A stretch of DNA of 64,000 bases from positions 17,902,109 to 17,966,108 of the forward strand of contig NC_079209.1 in assembly GCF_026745355.1 (NCBI RefSeq). Direction: 5' to 3'. Under the pieces are notes generated by a model. It had not been told where the DNA came from. It worked only from the letters and a program-made list of their open reading frames with translations, and did no database searches. The stretch is from Beta vulgaris subsp. vulgaris (taxonomy: Eukaryota; Streptophyta; Magnoliopsida; Caryophyllales; Amaranthaceae). Within the stretch, counting starts at the first letter, position 1. Each line of letters starts with the position of its first letter. Position numbers and translations under genes: made by a program. Below are positions 23,986 through 35,880 of this stretch, piece by piece.

Positions 23986-24439
23986 TATTGGATGAATGAA
24001 AATAGACTTCTTACCAGGTTATAACTAAGAAGTTGTTTTCTTCTATCTTACATTTGATACAACAATTTACGTTAAAGCTCCCCCTTCCTCCAAATCCCCA
24101 CCAAGGTTTTACTTGTCGTCCGGGACTCGCTTTTAACTGATGCACGCACACAAGTCCCAAGTGACCTTCTCTCTTATATATGTAAGGGTATACATTATTA
24201 CTCGTGCTTTTACAAGCCACATAATCCCATTTTGCACAACACTTTCGTCCATGCCGCCAGATATAGGTAGAAAATGTGCATGTTCAGGTGTCAAAATACT
24301 CGGACTATGACAAAGGTCTAGAGGGGATCCCCTTACACTTTCTCCTCCCCTTTTAAATTGTTTGGGACACTAACACCAGTCGTATTAACCTACAAGATTC
24401 CAATATGATAAGACCTTTATCCTACCTATCTTAAAACAT
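23986..24439. other. Unassigned interval
   Basis: No supported feature. One 69-codon minus ORF (24011-24220) has no recognisable domain. Confidence 0.3.
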
Positions 24440-25541
24440 ACGGTATCTTCATCATATATCCCTGTCAATTTTTTTTGCACCATATACCCTTTCAACTTTT
24501 GAAATTCACCATATATCCTCCACTTTTTTTAAAATACATCAAACTATCCTTTTGACTAACGGTGTTAGACTTCCATTAGTCATTAATCCCTAATCCACCC
24601 TCTAACCCTAATTAACTAACCTAAATCCAATCCTAACCCTAATACTAATTTTATTAATATCCTAACCATAACAACCACCCCTCCTCCACCCCATCCCTTC
24701 CCTCCACTGCCCCACCACCCCTCACCACCATCACCCCCGAAGCCCCCCTCACCACCTGCAGTCACCCCTCCCCTTCCCTCGCTGACCCTCCTCCCCCTCC
24801 CCTTCCCCTGCTGTCGCGAACCCCCCTCCCCTTCCCCCTGTCGTCGTGAACCCCCCTCCTCGTCCCTGCCATCGCAAACCCTCATCCTCTCCCCCACCTG
24901 CAGTCGCGGACCCCCTTCCCCTCCCCACCTGCAATCGCGAACCCCCCTCCCCACCTGCAGTCGCGAACCTCCCCTCTGCAATCAATCTTCAATGGGTTCA
25001 CATCCTTAGTTCCTCCAAATGCTTCATTTCAATTCGCTTTGACTTCATGATGGATCCTTTGTCAATATGTCGATCCAATCGTCCTGTGGTGAGGAATCGG
25101 ATTGGTAACTCCAACTGGGTTGCTTTGTTTGACCAATAAAGTTAGAAGGGGGGGTGTTACAGGACAGTGGGGGAAGGTGAGAGAGTCAGCTGGGGAAGGG
25201 GAGGGGGTTCGCGACAGGGGATGGGGAGGGGGAGGATGGTCAGCGAGGTAAGGGGGCGACTGTAGGTGGGGAGGGGGGCTTCGGGGGTGGTGGTGGTGAG
25301 GAGTCGTGGGGCAATGGAGGAAAGAGACGGGGTGGGGGAGGGGTGATGGTTAGAGTTAGGGTTAAATTTAGGATAGTTAATTAGGGTTAGAGGAAAAATT
25401 AGGGGTTAATAACTAACAGAAGTCTAACACCGTTAGTCAAAAGGGTAGTTTGATGTATTTTTTGAAAAGTGAATTTCAAAAGTTGAAAGAGTATATGGTG
25501 CAAAAAAAAAATTATCAGGGGTATATGGTGAAAAAAACCGT
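24440..25541. mobile_element. Foldback / long-TIR element (MULE-like), about 1.1 kb
   Basis: The left arm (about 24440-24840) and the reverse complement of the right arm (about 25150-25541) match along their length. Shared phrases are TTTGCACCATATAC, CTTTCAACTTTTGAAATTCA, GACTAACGGTGTTAGACTTC, CTCTAACCCTAATTAACTA, CCCCCGAAGCCCCCCT and CGCTGACC.TCCTCCCCCTC. The loop carries imperfect copies of a CCACCTGCAGTCGCGAACCC-type unit (24845-24970) and a non-repetitive stretch 24986-25140. Arms of this length suit Mutator-like or foldback elements. A 9-bp TSD was not evident. The glycine/proline-rich ORFs come from the C-rich repeats. Confidence 0.65.
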
Positions 25542-26509
25542 AAAAATATTTGATTTGCAAAAAAATTGAGCATCCATCAATATTTTTTGACAAATTTTTC
25601 AATAGGGATTCATAAACTAATAAACCTATTATATTTTCTCATTCAACTCTTAACTACAATAACAAACTAGAATCGAGCTCGAGGCTAAAGACCATTAGCC
25701 AAATAACCCCTAAATGTCAAAATATGGCTGCTTAAATGATTTCCACATAAGAGATGATCATATAACTTTATGTATACTTGTCGAATTTTAATACAAAACA
25801 TTAAAAAAAAAACACAATCCTATATTATATAATACCATAGAGATATTAATTATTAGTTCATAGTAGTTGTTAATTACTTCCTCTATCTCTGAATGGATAC
25901 CTCCTCCGTATCTACATAAGCGGCACACTTTTTCTTGAAAAACTCACATAAAAGGGATAAGTTTGCACTTGTTTAGATACGAAGGTTAGTATATCATAAT
26001 AACTAAACACCTTTTGTCAATCCATATAACTTTATATATATTATTAAAAATTATGAAATAATAATATTTTAAATTTATATGTATTGAGATCAACCCAATA
26101 ATAATAATAATCATAACAATGATATACTCTCTCTGTTTTCTTTTGTTGTTCCTATTTGTAATCGAAGAAGAAATTAATACAACTCAAAAAGTGGACAAGA
26201 TTCCACTATTATAAATAAAAATAAATTAACTAAAAATAAAGATTGCAGTCCTTTTGAGTTGTTCTATGTTAGGAGATCAATGATACAAAAAGTTTGATGG
26301 ATAAGAGAGTAAAATAACTACGAACTAGTGTGAACATAGTTATTGCTCTATGTTAGACAACCAATTAGGCAAAAATTTGAGTAGTCAAAAGGTAAAAAAT
26401 AAATACTAAATAGTATGAACACATTAATTAATATAAAACTAATGAAAATTTAATTCATAAATTATATTATTATGAAAAGATTTGAAATAGAAACAACATA
26501 TTGAAATTT
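25542..26509. other. Unassigned interval
   Basis: AT-rich. Near 25900-25995 a Stowaway-like phrase (CTCCTCCGTATCTACATAAG, with a weak partner before 25992) may be a very short or degraded MITE. Nothing else is supported. Confidence 0.3.
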
Positions 26510-26514
26510 CCCAA

Positions 26515-28646
26515 TGGGAAATCCACATTCTACTTTCATTGAAATGTTGATTTGTGGAAATTGACTAACTGACCAGACATAGAGCAATAATTATCCAGAA
26601 TATCCTTTATGGTATGACAACTATCATCCGTGGCTCTAGCAAAAATCATCATGTCATTTGCAAAGTTAAGAAAAGCGATCTTAACTTTGGAATGGCCTAG
26701 TTTAACTCCTATATCTCGTGAACCAAAATGGCTTGCTTGGTGAAATTTACGAGCTAAAATTTCTACACATAAGATGAAAATAAAGGGAGATAAAGGATCC
26801 CCTTGTCTGATTCCCCGGGATGGGGTAAAAGATTTTCCAGGTATCCCATTTATGAGTACTGAAAAAGAGATAGTAGTAATACATTGACTCAACCAATTAA
26901 TCAATTTATCGCTAAAACCTAACATTTCAAAAACCTTAAATATATAATTCCATTGTAATCTAGCATATTCAATATCTAATTTAATAGATATCCATCCATC
27001 CTTCCGTTCCTTTTTTACTTTTAAACGAGTGAAACACTTCATGAGCTATTATAATATTGTCCTAAATTAATCTTTCAGGTACAAATGCTCCTTGGATAGG
27101 GTGGATAATTTTACCCAAAACCTCCTTTAATTTAGTCTATTCGCCATTATCTTAGAGATAATCTTGTAAATTGTAGAACAAAGATTAATACGCATAAAAT
27201 GGTTAGGATTAGAGGGGTTATCAATCTTTGGAATAGGAGTTATAAAAGTATGATTAACTTCCTTTAGGAGATTTCCTGAATGGAAAAAAGCCCTTATAGC
27301 TTATAGCGATCTTTCTACTAAAGCCCAATACTTTTGAAAAAATAAAGGAGGAAAGTCATCCGGCTAAGGGGATTTATCAGGTGCTAAATCAAACGTCGCT
27401 ACCTTTAATTCCTCGAATGTGACTTCTTTACAAAGGAACTCATTATCTTCGTCTGAAATTATCCTTTCTAAAAGATTAAGACCTCCCTAATTGTTACTAG
27501 AACAAGAAGTGTTCTTTAGGAAACACTGTTGGAATGCATTAGTAATACACACTCCTCAATTCTCGAAGGGTGCAATATAACATTGCTCTGTTCATCCTGA
27601 ATGGAGTTAATCAGATTACAATTCTTTCTGACTGTGGCACATGCGTGATAATAACTAGTATTTGCATCACTAAGTTTTAAGTGATTAGATTTTGCTTTTA
27701 TTTTCCAATGCATGTCTTGAAAAAGTAAAAGCTTGTTTTGTTTAGCTAGAAATTTGTTTTGCAATTCAATAAGATATTGGGAACCACCTTTTACAATAAA
27801 ACGTTCTTGGATTGATTTTAATTTTTCCTCAACTACTCTAAGTTGTCAAAAAATATTCCCAAATCTTTTAGTAGACCAAACTTTAGCTTTTTATTTTAAG
27901 AGTTTACATTTACGAGTAAGACAAAACATATGAGAAACTTGAAAATGAGTACTCCAAGTCTTTTTTAACTAAACAATCAAAATCCTTTCTTGTAGTCCAT
28001 AATTTATTAAATCGAAATGGAGGGGACTTCCTAACTTGACTAAGCTTTAAAGATAACGAGATTGAACAATGATCTGATGAAGTAAAATTATGATGCTTAA
28101 CTTTCGAAGAGGGGAACAAAATCAGCCAATTCAGACTAACCCCTCAGTCTAATCTTTCAAGTATATAATTAGGTCGATGGGCCTTTTTACACTAAGTAAA
28201 AGAGTTTCCTTCAAAAGGAAATTCTATACATTCAACTGATTCAAACTGACGATTCATATTGTTAAGCCGAGAAAAACTAAATTGAGCTCCTCCTAATTTA
28301 TCATTACTCGTACTTAACTCATTAAAATCTCCCATAATCAAGAAAGGCAAAGCTAGAGAACTTAAATAACTAATCAGTTCCTCGCAAAAAAAAATGTTTT
28401 TTAAAGCATAGCTAGGAGGAGCATATAAAAAATATAGCAATAAAGGAACAGTTCATAGATAATACTTCAATAGCGCAGGCCATAAACCTACTGGATTTAT
28501 GAACTACCTTCAAAATAAAAGGATTAGAAGGGTTATCCTTCCATAAACACCATAGACCACCTGCCATTCCAACAGTAGGGACTTAATCAAAAGAGGTGAA
28601 ACCACAATACCTTACACTCCCTTGAAAGGAGAGGATTGCACTTTGG
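26515..28646 (-). pseudogene. LINE ORF2, part 2 (EN remainder and RT), broken
   Basis: Continues ORF2 below the hAT insertion. The endonuclease shows GLWCLWKDNPSNPF near 28530, the catalytic GDFNE near 28330 and SDHCS near 28060. The linker PPFRFNKLWTTRKDF follows, then (27764-27516) SNHLKLSDANTSYYHACATV. The RT (27042-26536) has SIKLDIEYARLQWNYIFKVF, RGIRQGDPLSPFIFILCVEI and FANDMMIF, where the usual FADD catalytic motif reads FAND, a loss of one metal-binding Asp. Frameshifts occur between about 27500 and 27050. It stops near 26515 without a zf-RVT domain. Confidence 0.85.
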
Positions 28647-28917
28647 TTTCACACTAAGCCTGGAAAAAGTCGACCCAACCCGACAACCCGACCCGAACCC
28701 AACCTAAAATTAGAGGGTTTGGGTTGAGATTTTCAACTCGATTCGTTAAATGGGTCGACCAGAACTCGAGTTGAAAGATAAATGGGTCAGGTTCAAGTCG
28801 AATTTTCTGACCTAAAAATGACCCGCTTGACCTGATTTGTAAATGGGTCAAAAGCAGGCCGTTTCAACACGTATAACCTGACCCGAATAATTGAACTAAA
28901 TTTTTTTTTTTGAACTT

Positions 28918-30200
28918 TTGATATTTGTCCAACCCAAAGATTTTGGGCCCAAAAAGAAAATAACGCCTAACATTTCAAGCACTCAGTCACTCTCTCACAA
29001 TTTCACTCTAACCCTAGAATTTCTAAAATTCTATCGCCTCACTCAGTCACTCTCTCTCTCAATCCTAAGCCTAAAATTTCTAACGCCTCTCTCACTCTCT
29101 CTCACACTGTCTCACTTTCTTCTTCTTCGTTGCCGGCGCCGGCGCTCGCTGCTCTGTCTTCTTCGCCCATCGCTCCTCACTGCTCCGTCTTCTTCGCCGC
29201 AATTGCTCGCTGCTCCCCTTTTCTTTGTTGGTCGCAATCACTCAACTTGTAAAGTTCAATTTTTTTAGTTGCTCTTTATTTCTTTAATTACTAATTTTCT
29301 TTGCTCGAATTTTTTTCTTATTTTGTTCATTCTCCTTCAGAAATCAGAATTTTCGCTGCTCTTCTTCAACATCAGGTATTCTTCTTTTGTCAATTTTATT
29401 TTCTTATTTTGTCCTTTATTTTCTTCGTTTTTTTCTGCTATTTTTCTTCTGTTTTTCTGCTATTTTCTGCTGTTATGCTATTTTATTTCGTTTTCTTTCT
29501 GCTATTTTATTTCATTTTTTCTGCTATTTTTATTTCGTGCTTTTCTGTTTTTTCTATTTTTCTTTGTTATTTTCGTATTTTGACATTTATTTTCTTATTT
29601 TGTGCTTTATTTTCTTATTTTCTCATTTATTTTCTTTCGTTTTTTATGCTCTTCTGCAATTTCGTTCTTTTCCTACTAATTTTCTGCTTCTTCTATTTTC
29701 CTATGTTATTTTCGTATTTTGACATTTATTTTCTTATTTTGTCATTTATTTTCTTTGCTCTTTTCGTTTTTTTGTCCCCTTTTTCTGATTTCCTTATGTG
29801 TTTAATGTTCTGTTTTTTTTTTCCTATGTATTTATGTGTTTACTTTGTGATTTAACTTGTCTATCTTTTCAATAGGCCTAAGTAGCATATTGATTGATAG
29901 ATCTTTCTTTTTTTTTCTTCATACATATACAAGGGTCGAATCTTTTCCCTCTTGTTTTGCTTGTTTCTTTCTAAAAAAATTTTCCCTTTCTAGTTAAGAG
30001 AGAGATTCGTTGTTTCTCAGTTGAAAAAAGTAATATATGAAAATGTGAAGGTATCATCTTAGTTGACACAAGCTTCCGAGCATTAGTAAAAAGACAAATT
30101 CAAACATGAAAATTCCTATTTCTTAAATGTTCTGGTTTTTTTTTCTTATGTTTTCCTATCTTTTCTTGCTCTTTATTCATTTGTTTACTTTGGTTTCTAG
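28918..30200 (+). other. hAT 5' untranslated/intron region
   Basis: C/T-rich leader after the subterminal repeats: TCACTCTCTC tracts, a GCCGGCGCCGGCGC palindrome near 29130, then long T-rich sequence up to the transposase start. Phe-rich ORFs here (29269-29855) are artefacts of T/C-rich composition. Confidence 0.5.
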
Positions 30201-30206
30201 TTTAAT

Positions 30207-33200
30207 ATGGTTGCTGAAGACTTCAAGGAGCGAATTGAGCTCTCATTAGAGGCAGAGGAGGAGATTGACTCCACTCCTACAAATGCTAATAAGGAGAAAT
30301 TTGATACTAATAAGCCTAGAGTGCTACTGACTGGTAAGAAACGCCCACGTAGGCTTACCTCAAATATTTGGACGCACTTTAATTTTCTTGAGGAACCTGA
30401 TGAGAATGGTAATTTAGTATGCAAATGTAAGAAATGTGGGGAGTCTTACAATGCTGATAGTAAGATGGGGACTGGGAATTTGATTCGTCATGTAAAAAAT
30501 TGTAAAATGAGGTCTTTTAGGAATGTTGGGTAAATACTTCTTGAAAAATCATCTTCTAGTCTAGAGCATAGGATTGCTAAGTTTGATCCTGATTTCTTTC
30601 GTGAATTATTGAGTCTCGCTATTGTGCAGCATGATCTTCAATTTCAGTTTGTAGAATATGCTGGTATTAGGAGATGTTTGAGTTATATGCACCCTGATTA
30701 TAAATCTGTTTCTCGAAATACAATTAAGGGTGATATTATGAATATGTATCACTAGTACAGAATAGACGATTTGCGTCGGATGCAAGGCGCCTATTTGCGT
30801 CGGACATGGGTCCGATGCCACAGGCCTTGACGCAGATCAGAATACGAGATCTGTGTCGAACAACGATGCGACGCATTTAATTATCTATCTGTGTCGGACC
30901 CCGCCTACCATGCGACGCAGATGACTCCTCACCCATGTCACAGAGGCAAGAATCATCTGTGTCGCATGAAGAGTAAAGTGCGACGCAGATGGCCAGGGCA
31001 GCAGCCTAGCTCACTCATGTGTGTCGCATGTAGTGCTATGTGCGACGCACATGAGGATTATCAACCCATGAAATTCATCATTCATCAGCAGCCTAATTCA
31101 CGCATAAATTATCCACAACAGCATAATGCACGCATAATTGATCCACAATGAAATAATGAAATTGGAATCTGCAATTCAGAAACTAAACTGGAAAAAATTG
31201 AATTTTTACATTGGATATAAATTGTATTTTTACAAAACCTAATTACAAAATAATACAAAAATTACAGAAATTATAAAATTTACAAAATGACAAAAAATTC
31301 AATTAAATCGTTATAGAAATAAAAAAAAAATGCTTGATCTTCATTTTCAATTAGCTACAATCTTATCCTTTTTTCAACAATTGTTACAGAAAATGCAAAC
31401 TAAAAAAAAGTTGAACCTCACCTCATCCTTGAATTTCTAGAAGAGCAATAAAATTAATTACAAAATCATGCCTCTTCATCTTCATCTTATTCAAACTTTA
31501 AATCAGTGGATTGAAAGCCGAATCTCGAAAATGCTCGACATTGAATCTAGAACAATCAAGGAAGAAGTATGTAAATTGCCGACATTTTCCGACGAAGAAG
31601 ACTTCGAGAAGAACCAAACACAAATCTGCAAATGAAAATAAGAAATTTTCAGATCTGATAATTAAAACATAAAATTAGATCTAAAAATTTAAAAACGAAG
31701 TAGACTACGATAAACGCCAAAAAAAACAGAAAATTAGATCTAAAAATTAAAAAAACGAAATTGTAGATCTGAATAAAGAAAATTGTAGACTACAAAATTA
31801 TAAAATTAGATTGAAAAATTGATAAAAAAAAAGAACCTGCCAAAGTGAGAGAGAAAGAGTGTTCGTTGCGATGAAGAATTTGGATCTGCGACGAAGTCGC
31901 CGGAGACGCACGAAGAAGCCGATAAGCGTTGTTCGTTGCGATTGTTCGTTGTTCGCCTCTACGAAATTTTCTTCGTTGCATGCGGTTGTTCGTTGTTCGC
32001 CTGAGGCGCACGGAGCGGCGGTTAAGAGTGGGAGATGGAGAGAGGGTGAGTGAGAGAGAGGGTGAGAGAGAGGGTGAGGGACGATGAGGGTTTGGAGGAG
32101 ACGCTGGTTTGAGAGGGACGAAAGTGAGAGAGAAAGAGACGGACGAAAATGAGGGTTTTAGGGTTTGAAAAATTTTAAAAGGAGAGGCGCTAGTTATAAG
32201 GGTAAAAGAATAAATTAGGCTTTTAGGCTAATCTGCGTCGGATGGGCCAAGGGGTCCGACGCAAATTAGCCTTTTGCAATGCACATTAATTAAGTGCGAC
32301 GCAGATAGGGACAATTGATGTGCGTCGGATGGGCCTCAGTGTCCGACACACATGAGCTATATGCGTCACACATCAGTAGGGTACGACGCATATAGCTCGT
32401 ATCTGATGCTTATGCAATGATGTTTTGTGTCGCACTCTTCATTGCATGCGACGTAAATTATGGTTTTGCATCGTTTTGCCTTTCATGCGACGCAAATGGG
32501 GCGACGCAAATCGTCATTTTTCTACTAGTGTGTATAAACGGGAGAAGGACAAACTTAAATCTGAGTTAGGCTTAGTTTCTGGTAGAATTGCTTTGACTTC
32601 AGATTGTTGGACTTCTATTACAACAGATGGGTATATATCTTTGACTGCACATTACGTTGATAAGAATTAGTGTTTGCAAAAAAGAATTTTGAATTTATGT
32701 TTCATGTCTCCTCCTCATACGGGGGTTCATTTATGTGATCATGTTTATGGTTTGTTGAAGGAATGTGGTATCCAAAAGAAAATCTTTTCTATTACTTTGG
32801 ATAATGCATCCTCTAATGATGTTTTTGCTGAAAATCTCAAGGAGGAACTTGACTTAATTTTTGGGGGGAGTTTTTTCATGTGAGATGTTGTGCTCACATC
32901 TTAAATTTAATTGTTCAAGATGGTTTAAAGGAGATTGATGCTATTGTGATTAAGGTTGGGGAGAGTGCTAAATATTGTAAAGGTTCCCAGTCTAGGAAAG
33001 AGAGATTCAAAAGTTGTGTTGCTCATTTGAACTACAATGGGTTAAAGGTTTGAAACAAGATGTTCCTACGAGATGGAATTCCACCTATTTGATGCTTGAG
33101 AGTGCCTTGTATTACAAAAAAGCATTGATTCATTTTCAAAAAAATTGATGCAAATTATGTTCATTGTCCTTCCACAGAAGAGTGGGCTAGAATAGAATTT

Positions 33201-34300
33201 TTTTTAAAGTTTTTGAAGGTTTTTTATGAAGTAACCCTTGCTTTTTCTGGAACTAAATATCCTACTGCCAATCTATATTTTGACAATGTGTTGAGGGTTA
33301 GATTGTTGCTGAAAAATGAAGTGGGAAGTTCTGATTTGTGTATGCAAAAGATAGCTAGTAAGATGTATGAAAATTTTGGGAAATATTGGTCTGAATTTAG
33401 CACTTTTATGGCTGTTGTTGTGGTGTTAGACCCACATTTTAAGTTGCAATGTGTTCAATGGAGTTTTAAGAGGGTTTATGGGGATAGTTTTGAGTATGAG
33501 TTCGAGTTTTCCAAGGTTAAAGATAAGTTGATAAGTTGAAAGACTTGTATGAACTTTATGCCGCCTCTTATGCATCATCGAACAAAAATGGGGCTGCTCA
33601 TGGACAAAGCAGGTTTGTTGGAGTTTCTTCAAGTGATGATTTGATGACGGTAAATCTGGATTTTTTTATTGTTTATATAATTTAATATTCTGATTTTTTT
33701 GTCTAGTTTACTCAAATATGTTCCTTTTTTTATCTCTTGTTTTTTTTAGGATTTTGATTGTTTCTCTGCCGAACAATCAACCGTGACTGCCAAAAGTGAC
33801 ATGGAGCTGTATTTTGAGGAGCACATTATCCCTCGCACTACAAACATCGATATACTATCGTATTGGGAAGGGAATAAAGTCCGTTATCCAATATTAGCTC
33901 CACTTGCAAAGGATGTACTTGTTGTCTCCATTTCTACTGTGGCCCCCGAATCAGCTTTTAGTACTGGAGGTGGGGTACTAGATTGCTTTAGGAGCTCCTT
34001 GAAGCCTTCCAGTGTTGAGGGTATCATATGCCTAAGGGATTGGTCATTTGGTGAAGGTAATAAAAGTTTTAAACTTTATATTACTTCAATAATAGCTAGT
34101 TTTCTTCTTCTTTGCTTTGTTTTTGAATTTGATTTTTTGTTAAATGTGTAGCAAAAATGGATCCACAACTTGAGGCGTTATGCGGAACCGTCATGAAGCT
34201 CAAGGTCGAAGAGGAAGTGGATGAGGTGCCTATACAATCGCCTTCTCCAAGTGTTGACCTTGAGAGTCCTCGTCAGTCGACCTCAACTATGTTTGTTTGA
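30207..34300 (+). pseudogene. hAT transposase (BED zinc finger, hAT dimerisation domain), interrupted
   Basis: Exon 1 starts at 30207 (MVAEDFKERIELSLEAEEEI). It includes a basic KKRPRRLTSNIWTHF stretch and a BED-type finger, CKCKKCGESYNADSKMGTG followed by LIRHVKNC. The coding sequence then decays and is split at 30749/32531 by a CACTA-type element. It resumes with YKREKDKLKSELG and ALTSDCWTSITTDGYISLTA. Next come LDNASSNDVFAENLKEELD (about 32800), segments at 33213-33539, an intron ending at about 33750, and the C-terminal hAT domain (33783-34050: SYWEGNKVRYPILAPLAKDV, STVAPESAFSTGGGVLDCF). A final intron (GTAATAAAAG...TGTAG, 34056-34152) leads to about 49 residues ending with a stop at 34298-34300. 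It would cut and paste the element, but stops, shifts and the insertion inactivate it. Confidence 0.85.
30750..32530. mobile_element. CACTA-type element, 1.78 kb, non-autonomous
   Basis: The ends read CACTAGTACAGAATAGACGA and, on the minus strand, CACTAGTAGAAAAATGACGA, both continuing TTTGCGTCG. Motifs TGCGTCGGAC / GTGCGACGCA recur many times in both orientations at 30760-31050 and 32210-32520, the expected subterminal repeat arrays. The interior is AT-rich with no transposase, so it would depend on another copy. It sits inside the hAT transposase gene; the reading frame on either side is contiguous once it is removed. A 5-bp direct repeat TGTAT borders it (30745-30749, 32531-32535) instead of the usual 3 bp. 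Confidence 0.85.
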
Positions 34301-34814
34301 GTTGTGGTCTTGTGGACTTGTGGTTGTCTAACTCTAAAACATTAAGGATACATTAATCTTGTTTGATTTTATAAAACTTTGCTGATTTGGTTTGTAATAT
34401 TGCTAAGTATGAACTTGGTTAGCTAGAACTTGGTACTTAGTATTATATATGTGATATTACCAAGTATGAACTTGGTTAGCTAGAAGTTTGTTGAAATTTC
34501 ATGGCCCAAGTGCCAATTATGAACTATGCAACTGTTTTGAAGAAAAAAAAATCAGGTTATATGGGTCGGGTGAACCTGAAAAAACCGGGTTAAACAGGTT
34601 GAGGTTGACCCACTTACAACCCGTTTTAAAAGAATTCATGTCAAACAGATCAGGTTAGGTTGACCCAATAATTTTCAGATCAGGTTAGGGTTGGTGATAT
34701 TGACCCGAAAATATAAAACAGATCATGTTCAGGTTAGGGGTTGTTAACCCGATTTCACTTGACTCGAACACGAACCCGACCCAACCCAACCTAATTGACA
34801 GGCCTATTTCACAC

Positions 34815-35800
34815 ACAACCATAATATGCACGTTATTACATTTACAAAAATCTTTAACTTCTTCCATCGCAAGAAACCTCTTGCAGCCCCTAATGTTCCA
34901 AAAACTTACATTCATTCACAAAAAATTGGCAGGTGGAAGACAGAGCATGACTAGACCAAGCCCCTCTTCAGGCCAGATGAGGCAGAATCATCCTCCCTGC
35001 TTTCCTTTCTCCTCTTGGCTGAACTGAAAGATGAAACTTGCTTCCCAGGGGTAGCCTCTTCAACCTCCATTCCCTTAATCTGCTTGATCATTGATGCCTC
35101 AGAATTAATAGAGTGAACAGATTTTTTAGGCTGAGACAAATAGCCTTCTATTATAGCATCATCATCATTCTGCATCTCATCAATTATATAGGTACCTTCT
35201 TCAACACCCGAAAAGGTGTCATCAAGACCAAGAAGGTCATCCTCCTCAGGGAGAAAATCATCCACATCATTAGTATAATTCCCAGCAAATAAATCTATTG
35301 GATACACTACTCTCAGGGGGACAGGAGATATAAATTCATCATTGGCAGGGGGAGGAGGGAGAGGCAATAGCCTAGAGTCAGAGTCGACAACATTGCACTT
35401 CTAAGCAACCCCAGTCTTGACACAAGGGTCAAGAGAGGGATCAGGGGAGGGAGTTAAAGCCTCAAAATTAGGCTCATCAACAAACGACTCCACTTCTTAT
35501 CGTCATACATTATTAAAGCTTTACCTTTCTCATTAGTTTTAGGCAGACTCAAATCAGCAACATTCCCAACACCAACTTGATCACAATCCTTGATCACAAT
35601 ACCTTTTTGAACCAGATTAGTTTTCACACCAGAAAAAACTTTGGTAGGAAACTTTTTGCGAGAAGAATTCTGAAAAACGCCAGACCTAGGACCAAAAACA
35701 AAAGAATTTCGAGGAACATGCTTAGGCTTTGCCTCTACACATTAGCTTGCTCATTAGTAGTGAGAGGCTTAGCTTGCCTTGAAACATTTTCAAGGAATTC
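34815..35800 (-). pseudogene. LINE ORF1 end and ORF2 start
   Basis: The ORF1 portion (about 35800-34951) is frameshifted. The last 138 codons include an acidic stretch DDVDDFLPEEDDLLGLDDTF and a basic tail KRRKESREDDSASSGLKRG. No zinc knuckle was located in what remains. ORF2 begins at 34915 with MNVSFWNIRGCKRFLAMEE and reads into VHIMVVCE, where it meets the hAT terminus. This is the N-terminal strand of the AP-endonuclease domain (WNIRG). Its remainder is found on the far side of the hAT element. Confidence 0.75.
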
Positions 35801-35880
35801 TGCCAACTATTAATTTTAGGATTTTTAAGATGCCTGACCGTAAGCTCTTTCTAAGGAGGATATAACAAGGAACACTTCTG

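Larger units (their letters stand above)
28655..34806 (+). mobile_element. hAT DNA transposon, 6.15 kb, complete ends, interrupted
   Basis: Exact 8-bp TSDs TTTCACAC flank it (28647-28654 and 34807-34814). The termini TAAGCCTG and, on the minus strand, TAGGCCTG form a short imperfect terminal inverted repeat. Both subterminal regions (28670-28900 and 34560-34800) are rich in GACCCGAACCC / GGGTTGGGT-type repeats in both orientations, which is usual for hAT ends. The interior encodes a BED-finger transposase on +, broken by a CACTA-type insertion and by point lesions. It inserted into a LINE endonuclease gene. Confidence 0.9.
26510..35880 (-). mobile_element. L1-type LINE, broken, split by a hAT element
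   Basis: The minus strand reads ORF1 remnants (about 35800-34951), the start of ORF2 endonuclease (34915-34815), then a 6.15-kb hAT insertion. Endonuclease resumes at 28646 and RT runs to about 26515. The zf-RVT region and 3' tail are missing, which is unusual because LINE copies normally lose the 5' end; a later deletion is likely. It belongs to a subfamily different from the two LINEs to the left. No TSD can be recognised. Confidence 0.8.

Noticed and set aside
24590..24645. Interstitial telomere repeat (CTAACCCTAA words)
   Set aside because: Only scattered CCCTAA words within the foldback arms, not a tandem TTTAGGG array.
24616..25139. Overlapping Gly/Arg-rich and Pro-rich ORFs
   Set aside because: They arise from the C-rich repeat units of the foldback element and are open in several frames at once.
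29269..29855. Phe-rich membrane-like ORFs (up to 184 codons)
   Set aside because: T/C-rich leader or intron of the hAT element; three overlapping frames are open because stop codons are rare in this composition.
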